Of a DNA stretch of 64,000 bases, positions 1-9,372 are shown piece by piece; position 1 is the first letter of the stretch; each line of letters starts with the position of its first letter. This DNA comes from Streptomyces niveus. GTDB taxonomy: Bacteria; Actinomycetota; Actinomycetes; Streptomycetales; Streptomycetaceae. Under the pieces are notes generated by a model. The model was given only the letters and a program-made list of their open reading frames with translations. It was not told the DNA's origin and made no database searches. The stretch spans positions 2,108,001 to 2,172,000 of the forward strand of contig NZ_CP018047.1 in NCBI RefSeq assembly GCF_002009175.1. Reading direction: 5' to 3'. The position numbers were made by a program, and so were the translations under genes.

Positions 1-150
1 GTCACCGCCCCGCCGTCCGACCTCGGCGGGCACGGGCCCGTCCGCTGGCTCCGGCCGCCGGCCCTGGACACGGCGGCCGATCCGCCGCAGGCGCGACTGC
101 TGCTCGGCACCCTGGCGTACGTCTGCCACCGCTCGCCCGGCCGCGACTGA
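1..150 (+). CDS. 3' end of an unidentified protein gene (cut by window edge)
   Basis: The frame is open from base 1 to a TGA at 148-150, giving 49 residues that end in LLLGTLAYVCHRSPGRD. The codon pattern is typical of the rest of the window and the gene converges on ftsY. The fragment is too short for a domain call. From memory of Streptomyces gene order, a bifunctional DNA primase/polymerase-type protein can sit beside ftsY; that identity is a weak guess. Confidence 0.5.
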   Translation, partial: VTAPPSDLGGHGPVRWLRPPALDTAADPPQARLLLGTLAYVCHRSPGRD

Positions 151-201
151 ACCCCTGCCCCGACAGCGGTACCGGTGGCCGCTCCGCGTCGCCTCCGTAC
201 G

Positions 202-243
202 AAGGGCCCCACCGCGTGCGCACCACGCGGAAGGGCCCTTTCT
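202..243. terminator. Bidirectional hairpin between convergent genes
   Basis: Arms AAGGGCCC (202-209) and GGGCCCTT (233-240) enclose a second stem, CCGCGTG/CACGCGG. On the plus strand the stem runs into TTTCTTC. It lies between the plus-strand gene fragment and the 3' end of ftsY, so it can serve both. Confidence 0.6.
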
Positions 244-316
244 TCGTGCGCCGCCTCGTACAGCGCCCCGTACGGCGCCGGGTACGGCTTCCTCGTACGG
301 TGCGCACCCGCGCCTG

Positions 317-1528
317 TCAGCCGTCGATCAGCGCGTCGACGAACGCCTCCGGCTCGAACGGCGCCAGGTCGTCGGCGCCCTCGCCCAGCCCGATCAGCTT
401 GACCGGAACACCCAGTTCGCGCTGGACCGCGATCACGATGCCGCCCTTGGCCGTGCCGTCCAGCTTGGTCAGCACGATGCCGGTGATGTCCACGACCTCC
501 GCGAACACCCTCGCCTGCACGAGACCGTTCTGCCCCGTCGTCGCGTCCAGGACCAGCAGCACCTCGTCCAGGGGACCGTGCTTCTCCACCACGCGCTTGA
601 CCTTGCCGAGCTCGTCCATCAGCCCGGTCTTGGTGTGCAGCCGCCCCGCCGTGTCGATGAGGACGACGTCAGCCCCTTCGGCGATGCCCTCCTTGACCGC
701 GTCGAACGCGATCGACGCCGGGTCGCCGCCCTCGGGACCGCGCACCGTACGCGCGCCCACCCGCTCGCCCCACGTCTGGAGCTGATCGGCCGCGGCAGCG
801 CGGAACGTGTCGGCCGCGCCGAGCACGACCGACCGGCCGTCGGCCACCAGGACCCGCGCCAGCTTGCCGGTCGTCGTGGTCTTGCCGGTGCCGTTGACGC
901 CGACGACCATCACGACGCCCGGGGTGTCCAGACCGCTCTCGGTCTTCACGGCGCGGTCGAAGTCCGTACGGAGCAGGGCGAGCAGTTCCTCGCGAAGCAG
1001 GGCCCGCAGCTCGTCGGGAGTGCGCGTACCGAGCACCCGGACCCGCTCACGCAGCCGCTCCACCAGCTCCTGCGTGGGCGCGACACCGACGTCGGCGGTG
1101 AGCAGGGTGTCCTCGATCTCCTCCCACGTCTCCTCGTCCAGGTGCTCGCGCGACAGCAGCGTGAGCAGCCCCTTGCCGAGGGTGTTCTGCGAGCGTGCGA
1201 GGCGGGCACGGAGCCTGACCAGACGGCCGGCCGACGGTTCCGGGATCTCGATCGCCACGGGCGGGGCGGCCACGACCGGGTCCTCGACGGCGGGCGGCGT
1301 CGCCGTCGCGTCGGGGAGGCCCACCTCCTCGATGGTGCGGCGGGATTCCTCCCGCGGCGGCCCCGCCTCGTCGCCGACGTGCGGCTCGGCGGGCGGGGCC
1401 GTGATGGTCGGCGTGCTCGACGGTCCCGAGGGCGGCAGCTTCTTCCTACGGCTGCTGACCAGGAGCCCGGTGATTGCGCCGACGGCGACCACGGCGATGA
1501 CTACGGCAAGAATGACGATGTCCACCAC
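317..1528 (-). CDS. ftsY: Signal recognition particle receptor FtsY
   Basis: This is the SRP-family GTPase that docks SRP-ribosome complexes at the membrane for co-translational insertion. The 403-residue protein opens with a membrane segment (MVDIVILAVVIAVV), followed by a charged, Pro/Ala-rich linker to about residue 110. The NG domain follows, with the P-loop GVNGTGKTTTTGKLA near residue 211, DTAGRLHTKTGL near 291 and TKLDGTAKGG near 353. The single N-terminal transmembrane anchor is usual for actinobacterial FtsY. The gene follows the glucose permease gene in the same direction and ends at the hairpin at 202-243. Confidence 0.97.
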   Translation of the reverse strand: MVDIVILAVVIAVVAVGAITGLLVSSRRKKLPPSGPSSTPTITAPPAEPHVGDEAGPPREESRRTIEEVGLPDATATPPAVEDPVVAAPPVAIEIPEPSAGRLVRLRARLARSQNTLGKGLLTLLSREHLDEETWEEIEDTLLTADVGVAPTQELVERLRERVRVLGTRTPDELRALLREELLALLRTDFDRAVKTESGLDTPGVVMVVGVNGTGKTTTTGKLARVLVADGRSVVLGAADTFRAAAADQLQTWGERVGARTVRGPEGGDPASIAFDAVKEGIAEGADVVLIDTAGRLHTKTGLMDELGKVKRVVEKHGPLDEVLLVLDATTGQNGLVQARVFAEVVDITGIVLTKLDGTAKGGIVIAVQRELGVPVKLIGLGEGADDLAPFEPEAFVDALIDG

Positions 1529-1627
1529 GTCATCTTCGCAGGCGATGACCCGCTTCGGCCGATGGGGAGATTCCGGGCCCCGACGGGGCGGCGGATCCCG
1601 GCCCCGGGGGCCCGGACCGGCGGCGCC

Positions 1628-3052
1628 TCAGCCCATCTCCTCCAACGCCTTGCCCTTGGTCTCGGGAATCCACTTCAGGATGAAGAAGACCGAGAGCAGG
1701 GCGAAGCCCGAATAGATCACGTACGCCCCCGACAGATCCCAGTCCGACAGGGTCGGGAAGGTGACCGTGACGGCCCAGTTGGCGATCCACTGCGCCGACG
1801 CGGCCACGCCGAGCGCCGCGGCCCGGATCCTGCCGGGGAACATCTCGCCGAGCAGCACCCAGACGACGACGCCCCACGACAGGGCGAAGAAGAGCACGAA
1901 GGAGTGGGCGGCGACGAGCGCCACCGTTCCCTGGGTGTTCGGGATGGAGATGTCGGTGCCGCTGCCGCTTTTGTACGAGAAGGCCCACGCCGCCAGGGCC
2001 AGCGACACCGTCATACCGGCCGAGCCGATCAGCAGCAGCGGCCGGCGGCCGATCCGGTCGACGAAGACCATCGCGATGACGGTGCCGATGATGTTGATGA
2101 TCGACGTGGTGAACGAGTAGAGGAACGAGCTGGTGGGATCGATACCGACGGACTGCCACAGCGACGCGCTGTAGTAGAAGATCACGTTGATGCCGACGAG
2201 TTGCTGGAGCGCGGAGAGGCCGATGCCGATCCAGACGACCGGCAGGAAGCCCACTCTGCCCAGCAGGTCCTTGAACGTCGGCTTGTGCTCCTTACGGAGG
2301 TTGACCTCGATCTCCCGCACCCGCGCGTCGAGGTCGGTGTTCCCGTCCTCGACCTCGGCGAGCACAGCCTTGGCCACCTCGTTCCTGCCGACGGAGATCA
2401 GGAAACGGGGTGACTCGGGGATGGCGAAGGACACCAGGCCGTAGAGGATCGCCGGGACGACCATGACGCCGAGCATCCACTGCCAGGCCTCCAGGCCGCC
2501 GATCTCGCCGCGCTGGTCACCGTCGGCGATCTGCAGGATGCCGAAGTTCACCAGCTGCGAGAGGGCGATGCATAGAACGATCGCCGCCTGCTGGAACGAG
2601 GCGAGCCGGCCGCGGTACGCGGGCGGCGAGACCTCCGCGATGTACGCGGGGCCGATGACGGAGGCCATACCGATGGCGAACCCGCCGATCACGCGCCACA
2701 TGGCGAGGTCCCAGAGCGCGAACGGCAGCGCGGAGCCCACGGCGCTGATGGTGAACAGCACGGACGAGATCCGCATGCAGCGGATACGGCCGATCCTGTC
2801 GGCGATCCGGCCCGCCGTCGCGGCGCCGATGGCGCAGCCGATCAGCGCCGCGGCGATCACTTGGGCCAGCGGGCCGGAGCCGATGTCGAAACGGCCCCTG
2901 ATGGCCTCGACGGCGCCGTTGATGACGGAGCTGTCGTAGCCGAAGAGGAAGCCGCCCATGGCGGCTGCTGCGGTGATGAAGACGACGTGGCCGAGGTGCT
3001 CCGGGTGGGACTGTCGGCCGCCGGACGGCGGCGACTTGGCTGTGCTCGTCAC
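1628..3052 (-). CDS. glcP: MFS sugar:proton symporter, GlcP-type glucose permease
   Basis: A 474-residue major facilitator transporter of the sugar porter family with about twelve membrane helices. Family signatures are visible: GFLFGYDSSVINGA in helix 1, GRIADRIGRIR after helix 2, PESPRFL at the end of the first half, DRIGRRP after helix 8 and PETKGKALEE at the C-terminus. The sequence and its place between smc and ftsY match, from memory, the glucose permease GlcP1 of Streptomyces coelicolor, which imports glucose in symport with protons. The GTG at 3052 is chosen because CAGGAGCT lies just upstream; a longer frame to 3127 would overlap the smc terminator. Substrate is inferred from similarity. 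Confidence 0.9.
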   Translation of the reverse strand: MTSTAKSPPSGGRQSHPEHLGHVVFITAAAAMGGFLFGYDSSVINGAVEAIRGRFDIGSGPLAQVIAAALIGCAIGAATAGRIADRIGRIRCMRISSVLFTISAVGSALPFALWDLAMWRVIGGFAIGMASVIGPAYIAEVSPPAYRGRLASFQQAAIVLCIALSQLVNFGILQIADGDQRGEIGGLEAWQWMLGVMVVPAILYGLVSFAIPESPRFLISVGRNEVAKAVLAEVEDGNTDLDARVREIEVNLRKEHKPTFKDLLGRVGFLPVVWIGIGLSALQQLVGINVIFYYSASLWQSVGIDPTSSFLYSFTTSIINIIGTVIAMVFVDRIGRRPLLLIGSAGMTVSLALAAWAFSYKSGSGTDISIPNTQGTVALVAAHSFVLFFALSWGVVVWVLLGEMFPGRIRAAALGVAASAQWIANWAVTVTFPTLSDWDLSGAYVIYSGFALLSVFFILKWIPETKGKALEEMG

Positions 3053-3117
3053 ATGGAGCTCCTGTGGCACCCGGAAGCTGCCCCGGGCGTGGGTGGAAAT
3101 TCCCTCCAGTGGGGCAC

Positions 3118-3163
3118 AGCTCCGCACGGCCCGCCACGTGACGGTGGTGGGCCGTGCGGAGCT
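3118..3163 (-). terminator. smc transcription terminator
   Basis: A perfect 15-bp inverted repeat (3118-3132 and 3149-3163), with a further CCAC/GTGG pairing inside the loop. It sits directly downstream of the leftward smc gene and upstream of glcP. Confidence 0.75.
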
Positions 3164-3187
3164 TCCCGGGCACCCTCGGACGCGCCT

Positions 3188-6100
3188 TCAGTGGAGGCGC
3201 TGGCTGATCACCTTGGAGACGCCGTCGCCCTGCATGGAGACGCCGTACAGCGCGTCGGCGACCTCCATCGTGCGCTTCTGGTGCGTGATCACGATCAGCT
3301 GGGAACTCTCCTGGAGTTCCTGCATGATCCGGATCAGCCGCTGGAGGTTGGTGTCGTCCAGCGCGGCCTCGACCTCGTCCATCACGTAGAACGGGCTCGG
3401 CCTCGCCTTGAAGATCGAGACGAGCAGCGCCACGGCGGTCAGCGACCGCTCGCCGCCCGACAGCAGGGACAGCCGCTTGACCTTCTTGCCGGGGGGCCGG
3501 GCCTCGACGTCCACACCGCTGGTGAGCATGTTGTCGGGATCCGTAAGGATGAGGCGTCCTTCGCCGCCGGGGAAGAGCCGCGAGAAGACGCCCTCGAACT
3601 GAAGGGCCGTGTCCCGGTACGCCTCCGTGAAGACCTGCTCGACCCGTTCGTCGACCTCCTTGACGACCTGCAGCAGATCGGTGCGCGTCTTCTTGAGGTC
3701 TTCGAGCTGCTCGGAGAGGAACTTGTGCCGCTCCTCCAGCGCCGCGAACTCCTCCAGGGCGAGCGGATTCACCTTCCCGAGCTGCTGATACGCCCGTTCG
3801 GCGGACCGGAGCCGCTTCTCCTGCTCGCCCCGTACGTAGGGCCTGGGCTGGTTGCGCGGGTCCTCGGGGTCCTCCGGCAGTTCCTCGCCCTCGGCGGGCA
3901 GGGACGGCGGTACGAGCTGGTCGGGGCCGTACTCGGTGATCAGGCCGGCGGGCTCGACGCCCAGCTCCTCCAGGGCCTTCGCCTCCAACTGCTCGATCCT
4001 CATCCGCTTCTCGGCGCCCAGGACCTCGCCCCGGTGCACCGAGTCGGTGAGCTTGTCGAGTTCGTTCTTGAGGTCGCGCCCCTGGTTCCGCTCAGCGACC
4101 AGTTCCTGTTCGCGTTCCGCCTTCGCCGCCTCGGCCGCGGTGCGTTCCTCGTCGGCGCGTACGACCGACACCTCCACGTGCGCCAGCAGTTGCCTGGCGC
4201 CGGAGGCGACGGCCCCGGCGACGGCGGCCTCGTGGCGCAGCCTGGCCCGCCGCTGCTCCGCGCGGGCCCGTGCCTCGCGCTCGGCGCGGGCGCCCCGGTC
4301 GAGGGAGTCCGCGCGGCCCGCCAGCCCCTTGACGCGCTCCTCGTGGGTCCGGACCTGGAGCCGCGCCTCCATCTCGGTCTGGCGGGCGTTGGCCCCGTCG
4401 GCGGCGAGCCGGTCCCGTACGGAGGTGTCCGGCTCCTCCTCGACGGGTGCCTCCTCGGCGACCAGCAGGCGCTCCGCCAGCTCCTCGGCCTCCTCGGTGG
4501 CCCGGTCCAGCGCGTCCTGGGCCTTGGCGGCGGCGGCCGAGGTCCGTTCGGCCTCGCCCGCGGCGCCCCTGGCCTGGCCGGCGAGGCGCCCCAACTGGCC
4601 GGACACGGCGGACTTCTCACGGTCGGCGGCCCGCCGCCGCTCCCCCAACTCCTCGACGAGCGCGGCGCATTCGGTACGGCGGCCGGTCGCCCGGCGCTGT
4701 GCCTCGGCCAGTTCCTCGCACCGTACGGCGAGTTCGGCCAGCTCGGCGGCGGCCTCGTCGACGGAAGCCTGCACTTCGAGCAGGCTGGGCGCCCCGGCGG
4801 AGCCGCCGTGCGCGAAGTGCGCACCGAGGAGGTCGCCCTCCGCCGTCACGGCGGTCAGGCCGGGGCGCGCGGCGATCAGCTCCTCGGCGTCCTCCAGGGT
4901 GCCGACGACGACCATGTCCTCGACGAGGCGTCGTACGGCGCCCATGAGCGCGTCGGGGCCCCGTACGAGGTCGACGACGCGGGGAACGGCCAGATCGGTG
5001 ACCGCGGCGTGGACGGGGCGGCCGTGGGCGGCCCCGTGGGCTCCGCCACCGTCCGGGACGGCGGGGACGCCGCGCGCCCCGTCCCCCTGGCCGGGCAGGG
5101 CACCGGAAGCGGCGGGGACGCCGCCGTCCTGGTGCGGCCCCGTTCCCGTGTCCGCCCCGCCGGTGGCGCCCCTCGCTCCGGCGGCTGCCTGACCGGGCAC
5201 GCCCGGCGCCGTACCGGATCCGGTCGCCTCGGCCGGGGCCCCGTCGTCCGATCCGCCCGGGGGCGTCGCCTGCCCAGGTACACCGGCCTCCCGCGCGGGG
5301 CCTTCGGCGCCGAGCAGCAGGGAGGCCCGGCCCGCGTCCTCTTTACGGAGCAGGCGAATCGCCTCAGCCGCGGTCGTCGCGTCGGTCACCGCGATCGCGT
5401 CGGCCGCCGCGCCAAGCGCCGCCGCCACCGGGACCTCGAAGCCCGGCGTGACGGTGAGCAGTTCGGCGGCGGGCCCCAGCAGGCCGGAGAGCCGGTCCCG
5501 CGCGCCCAGGAGCGCACCGGTGCCGTCCTTGCGGCGCAGCCCGAGGGCGAGCGCGTCGTGGCGGGCTGAGAGGGCGGCGCGTTCGCGTTCGGCCGCCGTG
5601 GCCGCCTCGCGCGCGGCCGTCAGCGCGCCCTCCGCCTCGCCCAGCGCCCGTTTGGCCTCGTCGTGGCGCTCGCCCAGCTCGTGGTCGTCGGCGTCTAGAC
5701 CGTCGACCTCGGCCTTGAGCTGCTCGTACTCCTCCTGGGCGGCGACGGCGCGCTGCCGCGCCCCGTCGCGGGCCTCGGCGAGCCGACCGATCTCGGCCTG
5801 TGCGGACGCGGCGCGGCTGCGGGAGGCGTTCACCTGCCCGTTCAGCCGGGCGAGTCCCTCCCGGCGGTCGGCGATCGCGCGCGCCACGTCCTTGAGGCGG
5901 CGTTCCTCCGCCGCGAGGTCGCGCTCCAGGTCGGAACGGTGCGCGGCGGTGTCCTCCAGCGCGCGCTCGGCCGCTTCGAGCGCGGCCTCCAGCTCCGCCT
6001 CCTGCTCCCGGATGCGGGCGGCCTCGCGCTCCATGTCCTCGGGGTCCCGCCCGCGCCGTTCGTCCTCGGGCGGGGCGGTGGCGCTCTTCACCCGGGCGTC

Positions 6101-7021
6101 GGCGAGCGAGACGGTGCCCCGTACCCGCTCGGCCAGCTGGGAGAGTTCGTACCAGGTCTGCTGGGCGCGCTGGAGTCTCGGTGCCAGCCGCCGTACCTCG
6201 TCCTCCAGCTCCGCCTCGCGCGCCAGCGCGTTCCTCAGCCGGAGCTCCGCCTCTTCCTTGCGTTGCTTGAGCGCCGCCTCGTCGGCAACCTCCGTACGCA
6301 GGGCGTCACGCAGCTTCACGAGATCGTCCGCGAGGAGCCGCAGCCGCGCGTCGCGCAGGTCCGCCTGGATGACGGCGGCGCGCCGCGCCACGGCGGCCTG
6401 CCGCCCCAACGGCTTGAGCTGTCGACGCAGTTCGTCGGTGAGGTCCTGGACGCGTGCGAGGTTGGCCTGCATCGCGTCCAGTTTCCGCAGCGCCTTCTCC
6501 TTGCGCTTGCGGTGCTTCAGAACACCCGCGGCCTCTTCGATGAATGCCCTGCGCCCCATCGGATCGGCGTGCAGGACGGAATCGAGTTGCCCCTGGCCGA
6601 CGATGACATGCATCTCGCGGCCGATACCGGAGTCGGAAAGGAGTTCCTGGATGTCGAGCAGCCGGCAGGTGTCTCCGTTGAGCTGGTATTCGCTGCCGCC
6701 GTTGCGGAACATGATCCGCGTAATGGTGACCTCGGCGTAGTCGATGGGCAGCGCGCCGTCGGAATTGTCGATGGTGAGGGAGACTTCGGCGCGGCCGAGC
6801 GGTGGCCGGCCCGTCGTGCCGGCGAAGATCACGTCTTCCATCTTTCCGCCGCGCAGTGACTTGGCCCCCTGCTCGCCCATGACCCAGGAAAGGGCGTCCA
6901 CGACGTTGGACTTGCCCGAGCCGTTCGGACCCACGACGCACGTGATGCCGGGTTCGAACCTCAGCGTCGTGGCGGAGGCGAAGGATTTGAACCCGCGCAG
7001 GGTCATGGCCTTGAGGTGCAC
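3188..7021 (-). CDS. smc: Chromosome segregation ATPase Smc, with an enlarged hinge
   Basis: Structural maintenance of chromosomes protein of about 1277 residues. With ScpA/ScpB it organises and segregates the nucleoid. Seen in order: Walker A GPNGSGKS at residues 31-38, a long coiled coil, a hinge, the returning coil, then LSGGERSLTAVALL and Walker B FYVMDEVEAALDD. The hinge contains a Gly/Ala/Pro-rich insertion at about residues 570-672 (bases about 5005-5310) that is not typical of SMC and accounts for much of the length above about 1190. The GTG at 7021 fits the family N-terminus (HLKAMTLRGFKSF), but the ribosome site there is weak. In-frame starts up to 7087 are possible. Confidence 0.95.
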   Translation of the reverse strand: MHLKAMTLRGFKSFASATTLRFEPGITCVVGPNGSGKSNVVDALSWVMGEQGAKSLRGGKMEDVIFAGTTGRPPLGRAEVSLTIDNSDGALPIDYAEVTITRIMFRNGGSEYQLNGDTCRLLDIQELLSDSGIGREMHVIVGQGQLDSVLHADPMGRRAFIEEAAGVLKHRKRKEKALRKLDAMQANLARVQDLTDELRRQLKPLGRQAAVARRAAVIQADLRDARLRLLADDLVKLRDALRTEVADEAALKQRKEEAELRLRNALAREAELEDEVRRLAPRLQRAQQTWYELSQLAERVRGTVSLADARVKSATAPPEDERRGRDPEDMEREAARIREQEAELEAALEAAERALEDTAAHRSDLERDLAAEERRLKDVARAIADRREGLARLNGQVNASRSRAASAQAEIGRLAEARDGARQRAVAAQEEYEQLKAEVDGLDADDHELGERHDEAKRALGEAEGALTAAREAATAAERERAALSARHDALALGLRRKDGTGALLGARDRLSGLLGPAAELLTVTPGFEVPVAAALGAAADAIAVTDATTAAEAIRLLRKEDAGRASLLLGAEGPAREAGVPGQATPPGGSDDGAPAEATGSGTAPGVPGQAAAGARGATGGADTGTGPHQDGGVPAASGALPGQGDGARGVPAVPDGGGAHGAAHGRPVHAAVTDLAVPRVVDLVRGPDALMGAVRRLVEDMVVVGTLEDAEELIAARPGLTAVTAEGDLLGAHFAHGGSAGAPSLLEVQASVDEAAAELAELAVRCEELAEAQRRATGRRTECAALVEELGERRRAADREKSAVSGQLGRLAGQARGAAGEAERTSAAAAKAQDALDRATEEAEELAERLLVAEEAPVEEEPDTSVRDRLAADGANARQTEMEARLQVRTHEERVKGLAGRADSLDRGARAEREARARAEQRRARLRHEAAVAGAVASGARQLLAHVEVSVVRADEERTAAEAAKAEREQELVAERNQGRDLKNELDKLTDSVHRGEVLGAEKRMRIEQLEAKALEELGVEPAGLITEYGPDQLVPPSLPAEGEELPEDPEDPRNQPRPYVRGEQEKRLRSAERAYQQLGKVNPLALEEFAALEERHKFLSEQLEDLKKTRTDLLQVVKEVDERVEQVFTEAYRDTALQFEGVFSRLFPGGEGRLILTDPDNMLTSGVDVEARPPGKKVKRLSLLSGGERSLTAVALLVSIFKARPSPFYVMDEVEAALDDTNLQRLIRIMQELQESSQLIVITHQKRTMEVADALYGVSMQGDGVSKVISQRLH

Positions 7022-7129
7022 GCCGCCGGACTCTACCTTCCTCACTTCGCCCGACGGCGGTTTCACCGCTGAATGAGAAGGGCACATCAGACGTGAGAAG
7101 AACCGGATTCACGGTGGGGGGAAAGACAG

Positions 7130-7151
7130 AAGGGACGCCGAAGCGTCCCTT
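7130..7151 (-). terminator. UUCG-loop terminator of the small coiled-coil gene
   Basis: A 9-bp perfect stem (AAGGGACGC/GCGTCCCTT). On the minus strand the loop is TTCG closed by C-G, the classic stable tetraloop. It lies just downstream of the leftward gene at 7201-7419 and before smc. Confidence 0.7.
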
Positions 7152-7200
7152 GCATGTTCTCGCGAGAGTGTTTCTCACCCGGCCCCGACGGGGGCTGCTG

Positions 7201-7419
7201 TCAGGTGAGCGCTGGCTCCGCCTGGGGTACATCGAGGTCGATGCCGTCGAACGGCGAATCGCCATGGTGCTGTGCGGCGGCAGCGCTCAACGCGTCATTC
7301 TCGGACTGGATCCGTACGAGCTCGGATTCGAGGTCCTGGACACGCTGCTGAAGCCGTCGCATCTCGGCGAGGAGTCGCGGGTCAGAACCGCCGACGTAAC
7401 CGAGAAGCGCCTTTGCCAT
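7201..7419 (-). CDS. Small conserved coiled-coil protein, function unknown
   Basis: A 72-residue acidic protein. Residues about 10-45 (LLAEMRRLQQRVQDLESELV) form a clear heptad coiled coil, followed by an Ala-rich and acidic tail. The ATG at 7419 opens the conserved sequence MAKALLGYVGG. It lies between acyP and smc, all leftward, and has its own downstream hairpin, so it is probably transcribed alone. From memory a similar small protein is conserved at this place in Streptomyces. I cannot assign a function. The coiled coil suggests self-association or binding to another coiled-coil protein, with neighbouring smc only a positional suggestion. Confidence 0.75.
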   Translation of the reverse strand: MAKALLGYVGGSDPRLLAEMRRLQQRVQDLESELVRIQSENDALSAAAAQHHGDSPFDGIDLDVPQAEPALT

Positions 7420-7882
7420 GATGGATGGGCCTCCACACTGAGTGACCGACCGAAGCGGTGTGGGTCGTGAGGGATTTCCGCACCCGCACTGCCTGGCAGC
7501 GGTTCCGCACTGTGATTCTTACTGCCAAACAGCCAAGGTGCGCGGGGCTTCCAGAGTCTCACCAAAAAGTTTGACGGTCAACACGATCACAGCCCGTCAT
7601 CGCCGGGCGGCCCAGGGGCGTGCGTCCGCGTGCGGTGCGGCGGCGCCTCTCCTGCGGCCCCGGAGGGCGTGGAGATCATCGTTAACGCGGCAGCTTGGCA
7701 TGAGAGCCCGTTTCTTGGCAACCATCCGCGATTTCCTGCCAAACGCACTTGCCGAGGGCATACGGGCAGGCCGGGCGGCGCCTCGGTCGGGCGCGTTCTC
7801 GCATACCGCTCCCCGTTCAAGATCGAACAGGAATGATCGGGACCGTTCGGGCCGCTTCGGGGCACGGCGCCGCCGGCCGCGG
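7420..7882. other. 463-bp intergenic region, no gene seen
   Basis: No reading frame with coding character is visible. The stretch is less GC-rich than its surroundings and has scattered TTGGCA/TGCCAA-like words at about 7694-7760. It should hold the promoter for the gene starting at 7419 and the 3' untranslated end of acyP. I find no convincing promoter hexamers or strong hairpin. Confidence 0.5.
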
Positions 7883-8164
7883 TCACCGGATGGCGAAGGT
7901 CTCGTATCCACCCCGCGGTGTGCCCCAAATCTCAGTGACTCCGTCAACACGACCGGGCGTGTCGTCCGAACGAAGCCAGTCGAGCAAACGGTGGCAATTC
8001 TCACGTGATCCCTCTGCGACGATCTGGACCCGGCCGTCGTCCAGATTCAGGGCGAAGCCCGTCAGACCCCCGATCTCCAGAGCGTTTGCCCTGGTGAACC
8101 AGCGGAAGCCAACTCCCTGTACGCGACCGCGTACCCAAGCGGTGATCCGCACGTCTTCGTTCAT
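7883..8164 (-). CDS. acyP: Acylphosphatase
   Basis: A 93-residue protein of the acylphosphatase family, which hydrolyses the carboxyl-phosphate bond of acyl phosphates in the cytosol. The substrate loop [11 protein letters not shown] is at residues 13-23, with catalytic Arg21. Catalytic Asn40 sits in [15 protein letters not shown]. The length is normal for the family. It lies upstream of smc, as in many actinobacteria, and is divergent from the CAP-domain gene. Confidence 0.93.
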   Translation of the reverse strand: MNEDVRITAWVRGRVQGVGFRWFTRANALEIGGLTGFALNLDDGRVQIVAEGSRENCHRLLDWLRSDDTPGRVDGVTEIWGTPRGGYETFAIR

Positions 8165-8330
8165 AGGTGCAAGCTAATGGGCCAATACCTCGGTGAGCAC
8201 ATCGCCCCCACCCCGCTTGGCGTACAGTCCCGTCGAAATGAGCCTCACTCGAATGGGTGAAGCGCATTCACGTCATGACCGGTGCGAGAGCAATCACGAG
8301 CACCTGGGCACATCGAGGAAGGCGCAGCAG

Positions 8331-9254
8331 ATGGGACGCCATAGTCGCTCGGCCGGCGCACCCGCCGCTGAGGACCACGCGGCCGGTGCGGCAGGTCGGC
8401 ACCGCGGGCGGGGCCGAGGCCGGAAGAGGGGAATCGGCGGCCCCGTACGCACCGGACTGCTCGGTGCCTCCGCCGCGATGGCCATGGGAGCGGTAGCCGT
8501 GGCATCCGGGCTGCTGCCCGGCGGGGAGCAGTACACCGTCGGCGGCGGCAATCTCCCGGGCGAGCAGGTCCGCACCGCGGGCGCGCCCGAGCTCCAGCAA
8601 CAGGGCGGCTCGACGGCCGAGCCCACCGGCGAGGCGACCACGCCGCCGAGCCGTAACGAGGACCGGCCGAGCACGCCGCCGGAGTCCGCGCCGTCGACGC
8701 CGGACAAGCCGTCCGCGTCCCCGAGCGCGTCGAAGCCGGTGAAGACGCCGGAGAGCGACCCCACGCGGAGCCGGAGCCAGGAGACGAGCGACAGCCCGTC
8801 CAGCCGCGCGCCCGCGCCCGCGAAGACCACCGACCGGGCCACGCCGCCGCAGACGCCCCGTCCCTCCGTCTCCGCCCCGTCCACCGCCGAGGCGGAGGTC
8901 CTCGCGCTGGTCAACGAGGAGCGGGCGAAGGCCGGCTGTCAGCCGCTGCGCGCCGACAAGGCCCTGAACGACCTCGCCGACGCGTTCAGCAAGGACATGG
9001 CGGACCGCGGCTTCTTCGACCACACCGACCCGGACGGCGACACCCCCTGGGACCGCGCCGATCAAGCGGGGGTCACGAATCTGGGCGGCGAGAACATCGC
9101 CCGGGGCCAGGCCGACGCCCAAGCGGTGATGGCTTCCTGGATGGCCAGTGAGGGCCACCGCGAGAACATCCTGAACTGCGACTACAAGACCATCGGCATC
9201 GGCGCGCACTTCGCCGGGGGCGGCCCGTGGTGGACGCAGGACTTCGGCTTCTGA
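8331..9254 (+). CDS. Membrane-anchored or secreted CAP (SCP/PR1) domain protein
   Basis: A 307-residue protein. A basic N-terminal stretch (residues 1-40, RGRGRGRKR) precedes one membrane helix (LLGASAAMAMGAVAVASGLL). A Ser/Pro/Thr-rich disordered linker of about 130 residues leads to a C-terminal CAP domain (about 190-305). Conserved CAP features are FFDHTDPDGDTPWDRA, GENIARGQ and SEGHRENILNCDYKTIGIG. CAP proteins are extracellular, with varied or unknown activity. The ATG at 8331 is chosen because GAGGAAGG sits 9 bases upstream; a frame back to 8193 adds unlikely sequence. It is divergent from acyP. Confidence 0.88.
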   Translation: MGRHSRSAGAPAAEDHAAGAAGRHRGRGRGRKRGIGGPVRTGLLGASAAMAMGAVAVASGLLPGGEQYTVGGGNLPGEQVRTAGAPELQQQGGSTAEPTGEATTPPSRNEDRPSTPPESAPSTPDKPSASPSASKPVKTPESDPTRSRSQETSDSPSSRAPAPAKTTDRATPPQTPRPSVSAPSTAEAEVLALVNEERAKAGCQPLRADKALNDLADAFSKDMADRGFFDHTDPDGDTPWDRADQAGVTNLGGENIARGQADAQAVMASWMASEGHRENILNCDYKTIGIGAHFAGGGPWWTQDFGF

Positions 9255-9307
9255 GTCGTCGCCGCGTCCACGCCCGCACCCGCCGCACTCCCACCCGCAC
9301 CACCGAA

Positions 9308-9341
9308 CGAGGCCCGCGACAGATCCGCGTCGCGGGCCTCG
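9308..9341. terminator. Bidirectional hairpin between CAP gene and mutM
   Basis: A 13-bp perfect stem (CGAGGCCCGCGAC at 9308-9320, complement at 9329-9341) with an 8-base loop, lying between two convergent genes. Confidence 0.75.
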
Positions 9342-9372
9342 CCCGTGTTACGGCCCCGGGTACGGGGCGGCG

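Noticed and set aside
2861..5569. 902-codon plus-strand open frame opposite glcP/smc
   Set aside because: Antisense artefact of GC-biased third positions; smc on the other strand is unambiguous.
8001..8267. Alternative small frame overlapping acyP
   Set aside because: Out-of-frame to acyP, no conserved sequence, no start signal.
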